This document shows positions 1-10,280 of a DNA stretch of 64,000 nucleotides, one piece after another. Below the pieces are notes generated by a model, which was not told where the DNA came from, did no database searches, and saw only the letters and a program-made list of their open reading frames with translations. Source of the DNA: Ailurus styani (taxonomy: Eukaryota; Chordata; Mammalia; Carnivora; Ailuridae). Where the stretch lies: assembly GCA_002007465.1 (NCBI GenBank), contig LNAC01000688.1, positions 929 through 64,928 of the forward strand. Reading direction: 5' to 3'. How positions within the stretch are numbered: the first letter of the stretch is position 1; every line of letters starts with the position of its first letter. Made by a program: the position numbers and the translations under genes.

Positions 1-251
1 GGGGGGTCGTGGGGGGTAGGGTGGGAAAAATAATGAAACGAGATGGGATGGGGAAGGACACAAACCATAAGCACTCCTGATCTCACAAAACAAACTGAGG
101 GTTACTGGGGGGTGGGAGGGTAGGGATAGGGTGGATGGGTTATGGACATTGGGGAGGGTTTGTGCTTTGGTGAGTGCTGTGAAAGATGTAAGCCTGATGA
201 TTCACAGACCTGTACCCCTTGGGCAAAGAATAAAAATAAAATTTAAAAAAA
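1..251 (+). mobile_element. L1 (LINE-1) 3' UTR and tail, carnivore type, cut by window edge
   Basis: G-rich sequence with the characteristic order of a young carnivore L1 3' UTR: 'GGACACAAACCATAAG', 'AACAAACTGAGGGTTACTGGGG', 'GACATTGGGGAGGG', 'GTGAGTGCTGTGAA', 'CACAGACCTGTACCCC'. It ends in an AATAAA signal (229-234) and an A-rich tail to about 251. The rest of the element lies to the left of the window. The runs of G are typical of this UTR. No coding part is visible. Confidence 0.85.
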
Positions 252-654
252 TGTATTATCCATATTTTATAGGTTTTTGGTGTTTAAAAATATTCACCAA
301 ATTTACATCCACATGAAATAATACAAAAGATCTATCCTCCCCAACCCACCTTTCAGTTTTATTCCCCAAATGCAATTGTTTAAGTGAACTCTTTTGTCTG
401 TTATCTACAAATTTATGTGCTTTTATTTCAATTTCATAATTTACCATTAATACAATAATTGGTGGCCGCCTGTTACAATACAGGAGGAATCAGCTTTATG
501 ATTCACATGCACACACACATCTACTTTCACACTTTCCCTCCCCAACCCTCTAGAATATAGTTTGTCTCTAATCTAAATGAAACAGTTAGTTGGGGTTTAA
601 AGCAATATAACTAAAAAAGAGTTGTCATTGCAGAATCAAAAAAGTATATTAAAA

Positions 655-785
655 TGATATTTCCTAGTGGATAAGCTCCATGGTGACAAGGATTTTTGTT
701 GTTCTTTTTGCAGTTGTTCATCATATACGTCCGGAGTCTAGGCCGTGAGTCTGGTCCATGGTCAGTGTTCAGTAAAAAACTGCGG
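655..785 (+). mobile_element. L2 LINE 3' end (old)
   Basis: The order 'AAGCTCCATGGTGACAAGGATTTTTGTTGTTC' to 'GTCAGTGTTCAGTAAA' follows the L2 3' end consensus (a short 'agctccatgagggcaggga' block, then 'gtgctcaataaa'). It is diverged. The interval 252-654 is AT-rich and I recognise nothing in it. Confidence 0.55.
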
Positions 786-821
786 AATATATAAATTGAT
801 TTTTGAATGTCTCTTTTTCTT

Positions 822-1016
822 CTTTTTAAAAATATTTTATTTATTTATTTGTCAGAGAGAGACCACAGCAGGCAGAGTGGCAGGCAGAGACAGAGGGAGA
901 AGCAGGCTACCAGCTAAGCAAGGAGCCTAATGAGGGACTCAGACCCAGGACCCTGGGATCATGACCTGAGCAGAAGGCAGCTAGCTGCTTAACCAACTGA
1001 GCCACCCAGGCATCCC
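822..1016 (-). mobile_element. Can-SINE
   Basis: Minus-strand carnivore SINE: T-rich start, TTTATTTATTTG and GAGAGA tracts, then 'GAGCCACCCAGGCATCCC' as the reversed tRNA-Lys-derived head. Flanks 'tgtctctttttctt' and 'tgtttctttctt' look like a degraded target-site duplication (TSD). Confidence 0.92.
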
Positions 1017-1106
1017 TGTTTCTTTCTTAAATTAATAATTGCATCCTTTTTCTTTGAAATTTAACATTGATTTTTTTTTTCCAAAAACACCTTTTGATCA
1101 TTTTTT

Positions 1107-1303
1107 CTTTTTTTTTTAAGATTTTTTATTTATTTATTTGACAGAGAGAGAGATTACAAGCAGGCAGAGAGGCAGGCAGAGAGAGGAGGAAGCAGGCTCC
1201 CCGCTGAGCAGAAAGCCCGATGCGGGGCTCAATCCCAAGACCCTGAGATGATGACCTGTGCTGAAGGCAGGGGCTTTAACCCACTGAGCCACCCAGGCGC
1301 CAC
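1107..1303 (-). mobile_element. Can-SINE
   Basis: Complete reversed SINE from the T tract to 'CACCCAGGCGCCA'. A TSD based on 'TGATCATTTTT' occurs on both sides (from about 1095 and from 1305). Confidence 0.93.
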
Positions 1304-1499
1304 CTGATCATTTTTCTATGGAAATTCTGTTTGCCTAGACGTATCACACTTAGAGATCTTGATCTGATTACTGCAGACTGAATGTCTACAGTCATAGTAA
1401 CAAGTTATAAGTAAAGATAAAAAAGCATTTAAAATCTTGTGAAAATGACAGTCATACATAGGAAGCAAGTAGAAGTGCTTATCTTTTATTTCATTCATT

Positions 1500-2430
1500 T
1501 AGCTCAAATTCAGGAGCATATTACTTCAGTCATGCAGTCATTCACTAAACAGACATTTTGGAACACTAACCATGTGCCAGATGCCATGCTAACATCGAGT
1601 GTCAGAGACATAGTCTTCAACCTGTTTGCAGCCAGGAAAGTGAGACATGTAACAAAACAGGCCATTGCTCTCAGAATGGGACCAGAGGGTAGAGTGTGTA
1701 TACAATGGAGAGAAAAATGAAGGACTATGGGGTTCCTGGGTGGCTCAGTAGGTTAAGTGTCTGACTTTTGATTTCAGCTCAGCTCACGATCTCAAGGTTG
1801 TGAAATCAAGCCCCCATGCAGCTTTGTGCTGGGGGTGCAGTCTACTTAAGAGTCTCTCTCCTCTCCCTCTGCCCCTCCCCTCTCTCCCATCTCTTAAAAA
1901 ATTTTAAAAATAAAAATAAAAATGAAAAATTATCTGATAGAAGATAATCTTGGGGAGTGTTTACAGTATTTGTGGCATTTGATCAAGTTCATATAAGATA
2001 AACGAGCAACTAGGAAAATAGATGAAAAGAATCAAAGCATGTACTCAAGCAATTTGAAATTATGGCATAGAGCAAAAATGCATAGCATATAGCATATAGC
2101 AAAAATGCATGCCTGTTTATCAGGCAGAGAGGCCAGATAATAAAGGAACAGGCCAGTTAGCAAGTGTCACTTTGGCTTTTGATGAAATTTAAGAAAAAAT
2201 ATTTGAATTTAGGGAAGATCATTTCGGCAGCAGTATGTAGCATGTACTGCAGGTGGAAAGACTGAATACAGAGAGACCACTAAGGAAGCTGTTCTATTAA
2301 GATGAAAGAGGGTGTTGAAGCCCCGAACTTAGAAGCTGTTAGTAGGGTCTAGAGAAGTGGATAGAACTGAGAATTAAACAGAAGGCTGAAAGCAAAGGAT
2401 TTATATCTGAGAAAAGATCAATTCAAAAAT
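1500..2430 (-). mobile_element. L2 LINE relic (interrupted by a SINE)
   Basis: 1500-1728 carries the reversed L2 3' end ('CATTCACTAAACAGACATTTTGG', 'CATGTGCCAGATGCCATGCTAACA'). After the SINE at 1729-1925, further reversed L2 sequence continues with 'GGCAGAGAGGCCAGATAA', 'CATTTCGGCAGCAGTATG' and 'GAGAGACCACTAAGGAAGCTGTTC'. Diverged; limits approximate. Confidence 0.55.
1729..1925 (+). mobile_element. Can-SINE, older subfamily
   Basis: Starts 'GGGGTTCCTGGGTGGCTCAGTAGGTTAAGTGTC', has a CT-rich middle and ends in an A-rich tail. Flanking 'aaaaatgaa' copies suggest a short TSD. It lies inside the L2 relic. Confidence 0.88.
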
Positions 2431-2475
2431 CACACATTTATTGATGCCTGTCTTGATATTAGAACTGACAGTTCT

Positions 2476-2685
2476 GGGCGCCTGGGTGGCTCAGTGGGTT
2501 AAAGCCGCTGCCTTCGGCTCAGGTCATGATCCCAGGGTCCTGGGATCGAGGCCCACATCGGGCTCTCTGCTCAACAGGGAGCCTGCTTCCTCCTCTCTCC
2601 TCTCTCTCTGCCTGCCTCTCTGCCTACTTGTAATCTCTCTCTCTCTCTGTCAAATGAATAAATAAAATCTTAAAAAAAAAAAAAA
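2476..2685 (+). mobile_element. Can-SINE, young, perfect 15-bp TSD
   Basis: Full-length 210-bp copy close to the apparent consensus ('GGGCGCCTGGGTGGCTCAGT' to poly-A). It is flanked by identical 15-bp repeats AGAACTGACAGTTCT at 2461-2475 and 2686-2700, so the insertion is recent. Confidence 0.97.
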
Positions 2686-2700
2686 AGAACTGACAGTTCT

Positions 2701-5500
2701 TATCCAAGTCAATAGTGCTCTTTGGGAACTGAGACATGGTTTATCCCAAGAAATTGTCATATCTAATTTTTAATTTTGAGAAACAAAAACAGTTTTCATT
2801 ACCTAGTTCATATAGAGCAATCCCTGCCTTCACAAAGATCAATTCTGGTCAAAAGGAAAAGCATACTACAATTGAAACCATTCAGAACATTATAATTAGA
2901 AGCAGATCATAAATATAATACCAATTCTTTGGAGAAGAGGGGTCAATGGAGGTCAAGCATAATAGTGTTTCAGATGTATCACTTACTTTGACCTTTCAGT
3001 CAAACTAAATAGGTCTGCAAAACCAAGGTTAGGATGGAAAGTGATCATTAACATTTATTTAACAATAATAATTGGTACCAAGTGAACCCATACTCTAGTA
3101 GAAAACAGAGCAAACTTGTCTTTCCAATATATTATTTAAAAAGCAAATGGACTAGGGTTATAGAAGTTAATCAAAAGTGAAAAAGAAAAGTTGGTTTAGC
3201 ACGTGTAATTTACATTTCTACTGTGTAACTTCTTTCTTTGTTTCGAACCTAAGACCACGTGAAAATTTATACCATTTCCATGAATATTTACTGTGTGCTC
3301 ATGGAGCAGACCTGACACAGGGGTCAACACAGCAAACCCAACGAGCTCCTCTCCTAGAGAACATGACAATTTCATTTCTAGAATAACCCTTTATTTCTGT
3401 GCCACCCAGGTGCTCCTTTGAACTTTTTCTCTACACAAAATAAAAATAAGAAAAAAAATAACAATGTGATACAATATATATCTGTACGCCTATGTGTGCT
3501 TATTCTGATCTACATGAAATTTTTAAATTCTTCATATCCACAAAAGTATCACCACAGTAAGTCCCATGCCAATTTAATTTCATGATGGAAATAGTTATTA
3601 ACCAATAAAATCCCTTCGTAGATATTTCAGTTAAAAGTGGTTAAAGGATGGGAGAGAAAACATGAAGAAGAGGCTTGTTGGGAATAGTCACCAACCAAAC
3701 AGGAGCCTGCAGAAGTAGGTTACATGCTCCACTCGGGGCAGCTTTTCGTTCCTATTATTCAGACTATTAATATTAATGGATTCTGGGAAAGAAAGTTAGG
3801 GACCTAGTCTTCCATCTTGCTGTGCAGAAACTGAATATTGCATGATACAGAATAAATGGAGTGTTACTGATGCCATTTTGTCTCAAATGAAGCTGTGCCA
3901 GAGAGCAATCCCTTATCCTCACTCTCTCTTTTTTGGTTGGAGTTCAGGCAAAAAGTAGCTTAAAAACATAAACACAGTCTTAGCTCGAAAAAGCTCATAG
4001 GCTGGATTAAATTAGGCTGACTCAGGAATCAGAATGCCCTGTTCCCACCCATAAGCAACATTCCTCTCCTCGGGTTGACAAAGTGCAGACTTGTCCATTG
4101 TCAATGTAATTTGAACATGATTTAAGAGTAAGAAGACTTATTACAGATTTTTTCCCCACCACAGAGGTGTTTGCACTCTATGTCCAAGGAAAATTAATCA
4201 TGGAATTAAAATGGACTGGCTGCCTTCATTAGCTGTAAAGTTCCCATTTTTCATTAAGTGCTTGAAAGCTGGGTGATTTCATAAAAAAGATTTTTAGAGC
4301 ACAAGGCACAGAATACTAAAAATAATAAAGATAGCCAACTCCATCACCCAGGAGGGTATGTTACTCTAAGGGATGCAAATTTATTGCCATTTATGGCTGC
4401 ATAGTTTAGAGTTTAGGAAGGCTTACACATTCCCCAGCTTTGGGCATCTCATTGAGAATTTTGAAGAGGAGTTAAAATTGGTATATTTTGGTCAGAGGAT
4501 GATATTTGCTGCATTTCCATCCATGTGTTCATGAAGGAAAAAAAAACAAACAAAACTTCTGTGATGGCTTAAAAGTACTCGGAAAAATAGAAAGAATGAA
4601 AGGAAAAAGACTTTTTCTTTTTCAGTACTGCCAAAATTACTCTGATCTGAAGTGGTTGAGTCAAAAAAGGTGTAGATTACTTCTGATATTTATTTAGAAA
4701 TAGTTGACACAAGGGTAATTTTACATGAGTAACAAACTCACAAACATGGTATTTCCTTGGTAGTAGCTCCTCTATGATTTGGCTGTGTTAAAACTATTGA
4801 GAACACCTGCCTGCCTTTTGCATTAAAAAACCCTGTCTAAGATAATTTGCTAAGTGCAATGTGATTTTCAGAATTACTTCCAGGAAGTGGCAGTGTCATA
4901 TGTCTGGTCTATTAAAACCTACAGCACGTATCATTCCAAGTGCAAATACATTGATTGTGATGGCAGGGTGAAAGCAGATGGAGGGATATAACAAAGGATA
5001 ATTGTTTTTATCCTGAAAATTTTAGCAGGATTTTCAAGTGACATTTAACAATCTTATCCTACTTCAGTGGTCAAGAGAAAAATAAGATAATAGAAGGAAT
5101 TATGTTGTTCTACAGATGGTTTCTAAGCGACATGAACCCCTTCAGAGCCAAGCACATGGTATGGTTTCAGTAAATCTATGATTTGAAAAAAAAAATCTAT
5201 GATTTGATTTTATAAAATGTCTAGATGGAATGACTGTCCAGATGTGTTGGTTTTATCTTCACTTATTTTTTAACTAATTATAGAAAATTATGAAAAGTGA
5301 AATATTAAAAATTAACATGTTAATGCATTACATGTTAATACATATAGCCTTAGTAAACCACTGAAGTGTTTTTAGAAGCTGATCCAAAGTCTAGCATGAG
5401 GAAGAAGCTATGTTTTACTTTGGACACTCGTGCAGGTAGAAAACAGTGCAAGGCAACGTCAAGACACTGTAGGTGTTATGTTTAGTTCCTATAGAATCTT
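2701..5500. other. Unique AT-rich DNA, no gene recognised
   Basis: No convincing exon, RNA gene or full repeat. Two details stand out: a 16-nt scrap resembling the reversed SINE head at 3401-3416, and a direct repeat around an A run at 5172-5207 (listed separately). Short frames here lack family features. Confidence 0.5.
5172..5207. repeat. 15-bp direct repeat flanking (A)6: candidate tail-only retroposition
   Basis: AAATCTATGATTTGA occurs at 5172-5186 and, identical, at 5193-5207. Only six A residues lie between. The base before the first copy is T, giving T|AAA, which fits an L1 endonuclease nick site. Slippage duplication is the alternative. Confidence 0.6.
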
Positions 5501-5514
5501 TATGGTGCTCTGAA

Positions 5515-5680
5515 AGCAGGGCTTAATTTCTCAAATTACAAATGACAAAGAGAAGCTCAGAAATATAGAGTTATGGCATAAGTAGCCATAGCTAGCAATC
5601 ATCGGAGGGAAGATTGAAACCTGAGGCTGTCTAGCCTGGACCTCAGATCTCTTCACACCACCAGAGCACCACTGTGGTAT
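5515..5680 (-). mobile_element. MIR SINE relic
   Basis: Reversed MIR order: 'CAAATGACAAAGAGAAGCTCAGAAA', a degraded 'aagtagccatagctagc' region, then 'GATTGAAACCTGAGGCTGTC'. Diverged. Confidence 0.5.
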
Positions 5681-6294
5681 CTCAAACTTATGTTACTGGT
5701 CTGTGCCCACAAAAAAAGAGCACTTTTAATGAGGGGCAGTGGGAGTACAGGGCATCTGTATGCTGTCAACTGCATCTTCCGTGAAATAGGTCAAAATCAT
5801 CTTTTTTTCTGAAGAAATAAATGCACTGACAAGAAAAGAAAAAGAGTTTATATTTATAGGTCTTATTATCCACCAAACATTGATTTTTTTTTCTGAAAAA
5901 TGTCAACTTCTGGATATATTTAAGTATGAAAGAGACTTGAAAGAGAGTGATGGTAATCAAAAGCTGTACTTGATGAGAGAATCAGTGGTTAAAATTATTA
6001 TTATGGTGAATACCAAACAGAAAAAGCATATTTCATCCTCAAATAAGTACAGTTCCCCTGGGGACAAATGTGATAGAACATTGGACATTGGTAACATTCC
6101 AGACAACCTGGGACTGGCATCTTGCTTATAATTCAAAAATGCTTCCCATTAACTTTTGGAAGTTTTATCCCTCTACTTTTCTTCCCTGTTTGCAAAATTG
6201 GACAGTATTAGGAGTAGCTATCCTTATCTCTGACACCTTTATTAAGATAGAATTCACATATAATAAAATTTAGCCATTTAAAATACACATACTT

Positions 6295-6480
6295 GGGGCA
6301 CCTGGGTGGCTCAGTGGGTTAAAGCCTCTGCCTTCGGCTCAGGTCATGATCTCAGGGTCCTGGGATTGAGCCCCACATTCATCTCTCTGTTCAGCAGGGA
6401 GCCTGCTTCCTCCTCTCTGCCTACTTGTAATCTCTCTCTCTCTCTGTGTCAAATAAATAAAATCTTAAAAAAAAAAAAAA
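6295..6480 (+). mobile_element. Can-SINE (first of a tandem pair)
   Basis: Near-consensus copy with 'GGGGCACCTGGGTGGCTCAGTGGGTT' head and a tail of about 15 A. 'ACACATA' precedes it and follows it. Confidence 0.94.
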
Positions 6481-6490
6481 ACACATAGTA

Positions 6491-6661
6491 GGGGCACCTG
6501 GGTGGCTCAGTCGGTTAAGTGCCTGCTTTCCGTTCAGATTCTGATCCTGGGGGGAGCCTGCTTCTCCCTCTCCCTCTGTCTGCTGCCCCTTCTGCACATG
6601 TTTTATCTCTCTCTCCGTGTCAAATAAATGAACAAAATCTTTTAAAAAAATAAAATAAGCT
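6491..6661 (+). mobile_element. Can-SINE with internal deletion (second of a tandem pair)
   Basis: Older copy missing a segment after 'GATCCTGGGGGGAGCCTGC'. It is flanked by identical 10-bp repeats ACACATAGTA at 6481-6490 and 6662-6671. The left repeat is also the right flank of the preceding SINE. Confidence 0.92.
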
Positions 6662-7489
6662 ACACATAGTAGTTTGTAGTACATACACAGAGTTTCTTCA
6701 AATACTATCATGATTAAGTTTATAACATCTTCTTCACCGCAAAAAGAAACCCGAAGCTATTAACAGTCACTCCCCTTCTCAACATTGCCCAAAATTCCTG
6801 TCCTAGGCAAATACTAATGTTATTGACTTTGTCTATATATTTGTCTATTCTGGATATTTCATTTAAATGGAATCATACAATATGTGGCCTTTTGTAACTA
6901 AGTTTTTTCACTTACCATAATGTTTTTAAGGTATATCCGTATTATAACATGTATCCATACTTCATGTCTTTTTATTGATGAATAATGGTCCATCAGACGG
7001 AGATACCATATTTTGTTTATCCATTCTGTATTTGATGAACAGTTGGGTTGTTTCTACCTTTTGGCTATGAACATTCATGTATACACTTTTGTGTAGACAT
7101 ATGTTTTCAATTTTCTTGGGTATATACCTAGGAGTAGAGTTATAAGATTATTTTGGCAACATTATGTTTAATCTTTTTAAGGAAGTAGCAAACGATTTTT
7201 CAAGTGGCTGCCCCATTTTACATTCCTACCAACAATGTGTAAAAGTTACAATTTACCCACATTTTCATAAGCAGTTTTTTTTTTATTTGTTCGGTTTTGT
7301 TTGTTGTAGTTTTATATCATAGCCATCCTTGTGTGGGAAGTGGTATCCTTTTGAAGTTTTGATTAGCATCTCCCTAATGACATGTTTGGCATCATTTCAA
7401 GAACTTATTTGCTACTTCTGTGTCTTCTTAGGAGATATACCAATTCAAATAATTGGCACCTTTTTAATGGAGTTGTCTTTTTATTATTC

Positions 7490-9680
7490 AGTATTCAGCT
7501 TTTTAATCCACTCTGTACCTTTCAATCATTTTTTGAGACCATTTAAATTTAATGTAATTATTCATGTGTTAAGGCTTAACTCTGTCATTTTATTTATTTT
7601 TTTCATTTTCTTCTTGTCCTCTCTGTTTTCTGTTTCCCTTTTCCTATTTCTGTCTATCTGCGGATTACTTGAATAGTTTTTGAATTCTGTTTGGATTTAG
7701 CTATATCGTTTTGAGTATATCTCATTTTATAGTTTTTTTTAGTCTATTGGTTCCAATGTTTTACAAGTTCATGTAAACTTCGAAACTTTAACTCCCTTTC
7801 TTCTCCATTGAGAATATAATTGTCTCACATATCTCCTCTGTAGGTTGAGTTTTTTGCTCCAACTGTCAAACATAATTTAGAAACTGAGGAGAAGAAAAAT
7901 ATATTTCACCTATGTTTTTACACTTTCTGTTGTTTTTCTTCCTTCCTGATATTCTAAGATTCTTTCCTTCATCATTTTTCTTCCTTTTCACAGATTCCTA
8001 TAGCTATTCTTCGAAGATAGGTCTCTGGGCCACATATTTTCTTAGTTTTCCTTTATTTGATAACAAATTGATTTCCTATTGTTTCTTTTCTTTTCTTTTC
8101 TTTTTTTCTGGATCCAAGATTCTGTACTGATAGATCTTTTCTTTCTGCAATTGAAAACATTTGTATAATTATTAGTGGGTGGCCTCTATGGTTTGGGTTA
8201 AGAAATCCACTGTTACTCAAATTGTTTTTTTTTCTTCTTCTTCTTCTTCTTTATTGGGAAGGTTATGTTTCTCTTCACTGCTTTCAAGATTTTTCCCTTT
8301 GTCTTTACTTGTCAAGAGTTTGACTAGGATATGCTTCAGCGTGGATTGATTTTTGTTTATCTTTTTTTGGAATTTTCCCAGGTTATTGAACTTGTAGCTT
8401 TGTTTTTTTTCTCTTATTTGTAAAGTTTTCAGTAATTACTTATCTGAGCACTTGTTTTAGCCCTGCTGTTGCCCTCTTTTCATGAATTTTTGTGACAGAA
8501 ACCTATTTTTTTTAAGATTTTATTTGTCAGAGAGAGAGAGATAGCAAGAAAGAGCACAAGCAGAGGGGAGAGGGAGAGGCAGGCTCTCCACTGAGCAGGA
8601 AGCCCAATATGGATCTTGATCCCAGAACCCCAGGATCATGAACTGAGCCAAAGACAGATGCTTAACTGACTGAGCCACCCAGGCACCCAGGCACCCTGGT
8701 GACAGAAATCTTAAAGCTTTTGTTATAGTTCCATAGGTCCCTGTACTCTGTTCTTTTTTTTTTATTATTCTATTTTCTCTCTGTTGTTCATATTAATTCC
8801 TATTGTTCTTTTGTCTAATTCTTTTCTCTCTTCCCTCCACTTTGCTGTTGAGACTATCCACTGAGTTTTATGTTCTAGTTATTGTATTTTATAATTCTAA
8901 AATTACTGTTCTATATTTTCTATCTTCTATTTTGACATTGAGACTCTATTTCTTCTTGCTAGCATGTTAATAATTGCTTACTGAAGTATTTCTTGTTATG
9001 ACTGATTCAAAATTTTTATTGTATACTTCTACCATCTCTTATTATTTCAGTGTTGGCATCTGTTGATTGCCTTTTCATTCGAGGTGAAGGTGAGATTTTC
9101 TAGGTTTTTATATGATGAGTGAAACCTGGACATCTTGGACATTATGCTCTGAGACTCTGGATCTTAACCTTCTGTTTTGACTGGCTCCCTCTGACACTGG
9201 TCTAGTGCGTGAAGAGAGAGTCCCACCTCATGACTAGGTCTAGGTCTAGGAAGAAATCTAGCCTCCTTCCCCTCCATTAACATCTGTGAGAGGCTCTTGT
9301 TACTGCTGGGCAAATCTGAGATTCCAGCCTACCCTCTGGGCATCTGCTAATACCACTCAGCCAGGGAGGAGTAGGAGTGTAGTTGTTGTCCTCCACATAA
9401 TTCCCACTGGCAAGGCCTCATCACCTCTGGGCATTGATAAAATTCCTGAATCTCCACTGGGACTCCTCTGGCACCATCCTTCTGGGGATGGTGGGAAGTT
9501 ACCTCAATGCTTCTGATGGGTAGGAAGTCCAGACTTCCCAGGCAGTCTCCACTGACAGTGAACAGGGGCAGGTCCTCATTACTGCCCAGTGGGGATGAAT
9601 GCCCCAGACCCCACCTTGGTTTCTCTGACATCACCACAGCAGATATGCTGGGATTTCTTATTCCCCCAGTATTAATTTGC
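7490..9680 (-). mobile_element. Probable further old L1-type relic, antisense
   Basis: T-rich then GC-richer sequence with phrases I associate with old L1M elements read backwards: 'TTTGACTAGGATATGCTTCAG', 'GAAACCTGGACATCTTGGACATTATG', 'GAGACTCTGGATCTTAACC' and repeated 'GGAAGTCCAGACTTCCCAGGC' / 'CTCCACTGACA' blocks. Whether it belongs to the adjoining L1 is unclear. A SINE interrupts it at 8505-8697 and a (TTC)n tract lies at 8231-8251. Short frames here are relics. Confidence 0.5.
8505..8697 (-). mobile_element. Can-SINE
   Basis: Reversed SINE from 'TTTTTTTAAGATTTTATTTG' to 'GAGCCACCCAGGCACCC'. TSD 'GTGACAGAAA(C/T)C' on both sides (from 8492 and from 8699). Confidence 0.92.
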
Positions 9681-9870
9681 AACATTAAACCAAAGAAATA
9701 AGTAAAAGACTAGCCTCCTAGGCTCTCCTGTAGAATGCTTAGAAGAAATAAAAATGAATGCCTTAGATTGGTCGAGATAGTGATTAAATTTCAGTATTTG
9801 CATCATGCTTTCCGAAACCAAAATAAGACATATCAATTAAATTCTGAGTCAAGATTTAAAAGCAAATATA

Positions 9871-10076
9871 GGGGCACCTGGGTGGCTCAGTGGGTTAAAG
9901 CCTCTGCTTTCGGCTCAGGTCATGATCTCAGGGTCCTGGGATCGAGGCCCACATCGGGCTCCCTGCTCAGCAGGGAGCCTGCTTCCCCCCCACCCCCGCC
10001 TGCCTCTCTGCCTCCTTGTGATCTCTCTCCCTCTGTGAAATAAATAAATAAAATCTAAAAAAAAAATAAAAATAAA
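9871..10076 (+). mobile_element. Can-SINE with 14-bp TSD
   Basis: Head 'GGGGCACCTGGGTGGCTCAGT' at 9871, C-rich middle, A-rich tail. Identical TAAAAGCAAATATA at 9857-9870 and 10077-10090. Confidence 0.96.
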
Positions 10077-10122
10077 TAAAAGCAAATATAGTAACAAATA
10101 ATTTGACCCCCAATCAATTATC

Positions 10123-10280
10123 AGGAGGGTTTGAAAATTTATGATAGCTTAATAGAGAATTACAAGTTCTAAGTTTAATTAAACAAACAACCAAAATGTT
10201 AAGGAGGGTTTGAAAATTTATGATAGCTTAATAGAGAATTACAAGTTCTAAGTTTAATTAAACAAACAACCAAAATGTTA
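10123..10280. repeat. Perfect 79-bp tandem duplication
   Basis: The unit 10123-10201, starting AGGAGGGTTTGAAAATTTATG and ending CCAAAATGTTA, is repeated without a change at 10202-10280. Period 79, two copies. There is no similarity to the SINE 32 bp upstream. Either a very recent duplication or an assembly artefact. Confidence 0.97.

Larger units (their letters stand above)
6241..7490 (-). mobile_element. Old L1 3' UTR / ORF2 end (antisense)
   Basis: Reads as the reverse complement of an L1M-type 3' region: 'TTAAGATAGAATTCACATA', 'GGAATCATACAATATGTGGCC', 'TTTGTTTATCCATTC', 'GGGTATATACCTAGGAGTAG', 'TTTTACATTCCTACCAACAATG', 'CTCCCTAATGACATG'. Two SINEs interrupt it at 6295-6661. No frame is intact. 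Confidence 0.85.

Noticed and set aside
690..720. Pyrimidine tract and CAG resembling a splice acceptor
   Set aside because: It falls in an L2 3' end and no coding frame follows.
2225..2245. 'CATTTCGGCAGCAGTATG' resembling the start of U6 snRNA
   Set aside because: The match is short and no U6 body follows; it fits the L2 relic around it.
2476..2530. tRNA-like sequence in SINE heads as possible tRNA genes
   Set aside because: These are the tRNA-Lys-derived heads of Can-SINEs and do not fold as complete tRNAs.
7329..7676. 115-codon hydrophobic frame resembling a membrane protein
   Set aside because: It lies antisense across old L1 sequence; T-rich DNA gives phenylalanine and leucine codons by composition.
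9286..9701. Overlapping frames on both strands in a GC-richer stretch
   Set aside because: The region repeats L1-like blocks ('GGAAGTCCAGACTTCCCAGG'); no known protein family seen.
10123..10280. Possible CRISPR-like or satellite array
   Set aside because: Only two copies, no spacers, in a mammalian genome; a simple duplication.
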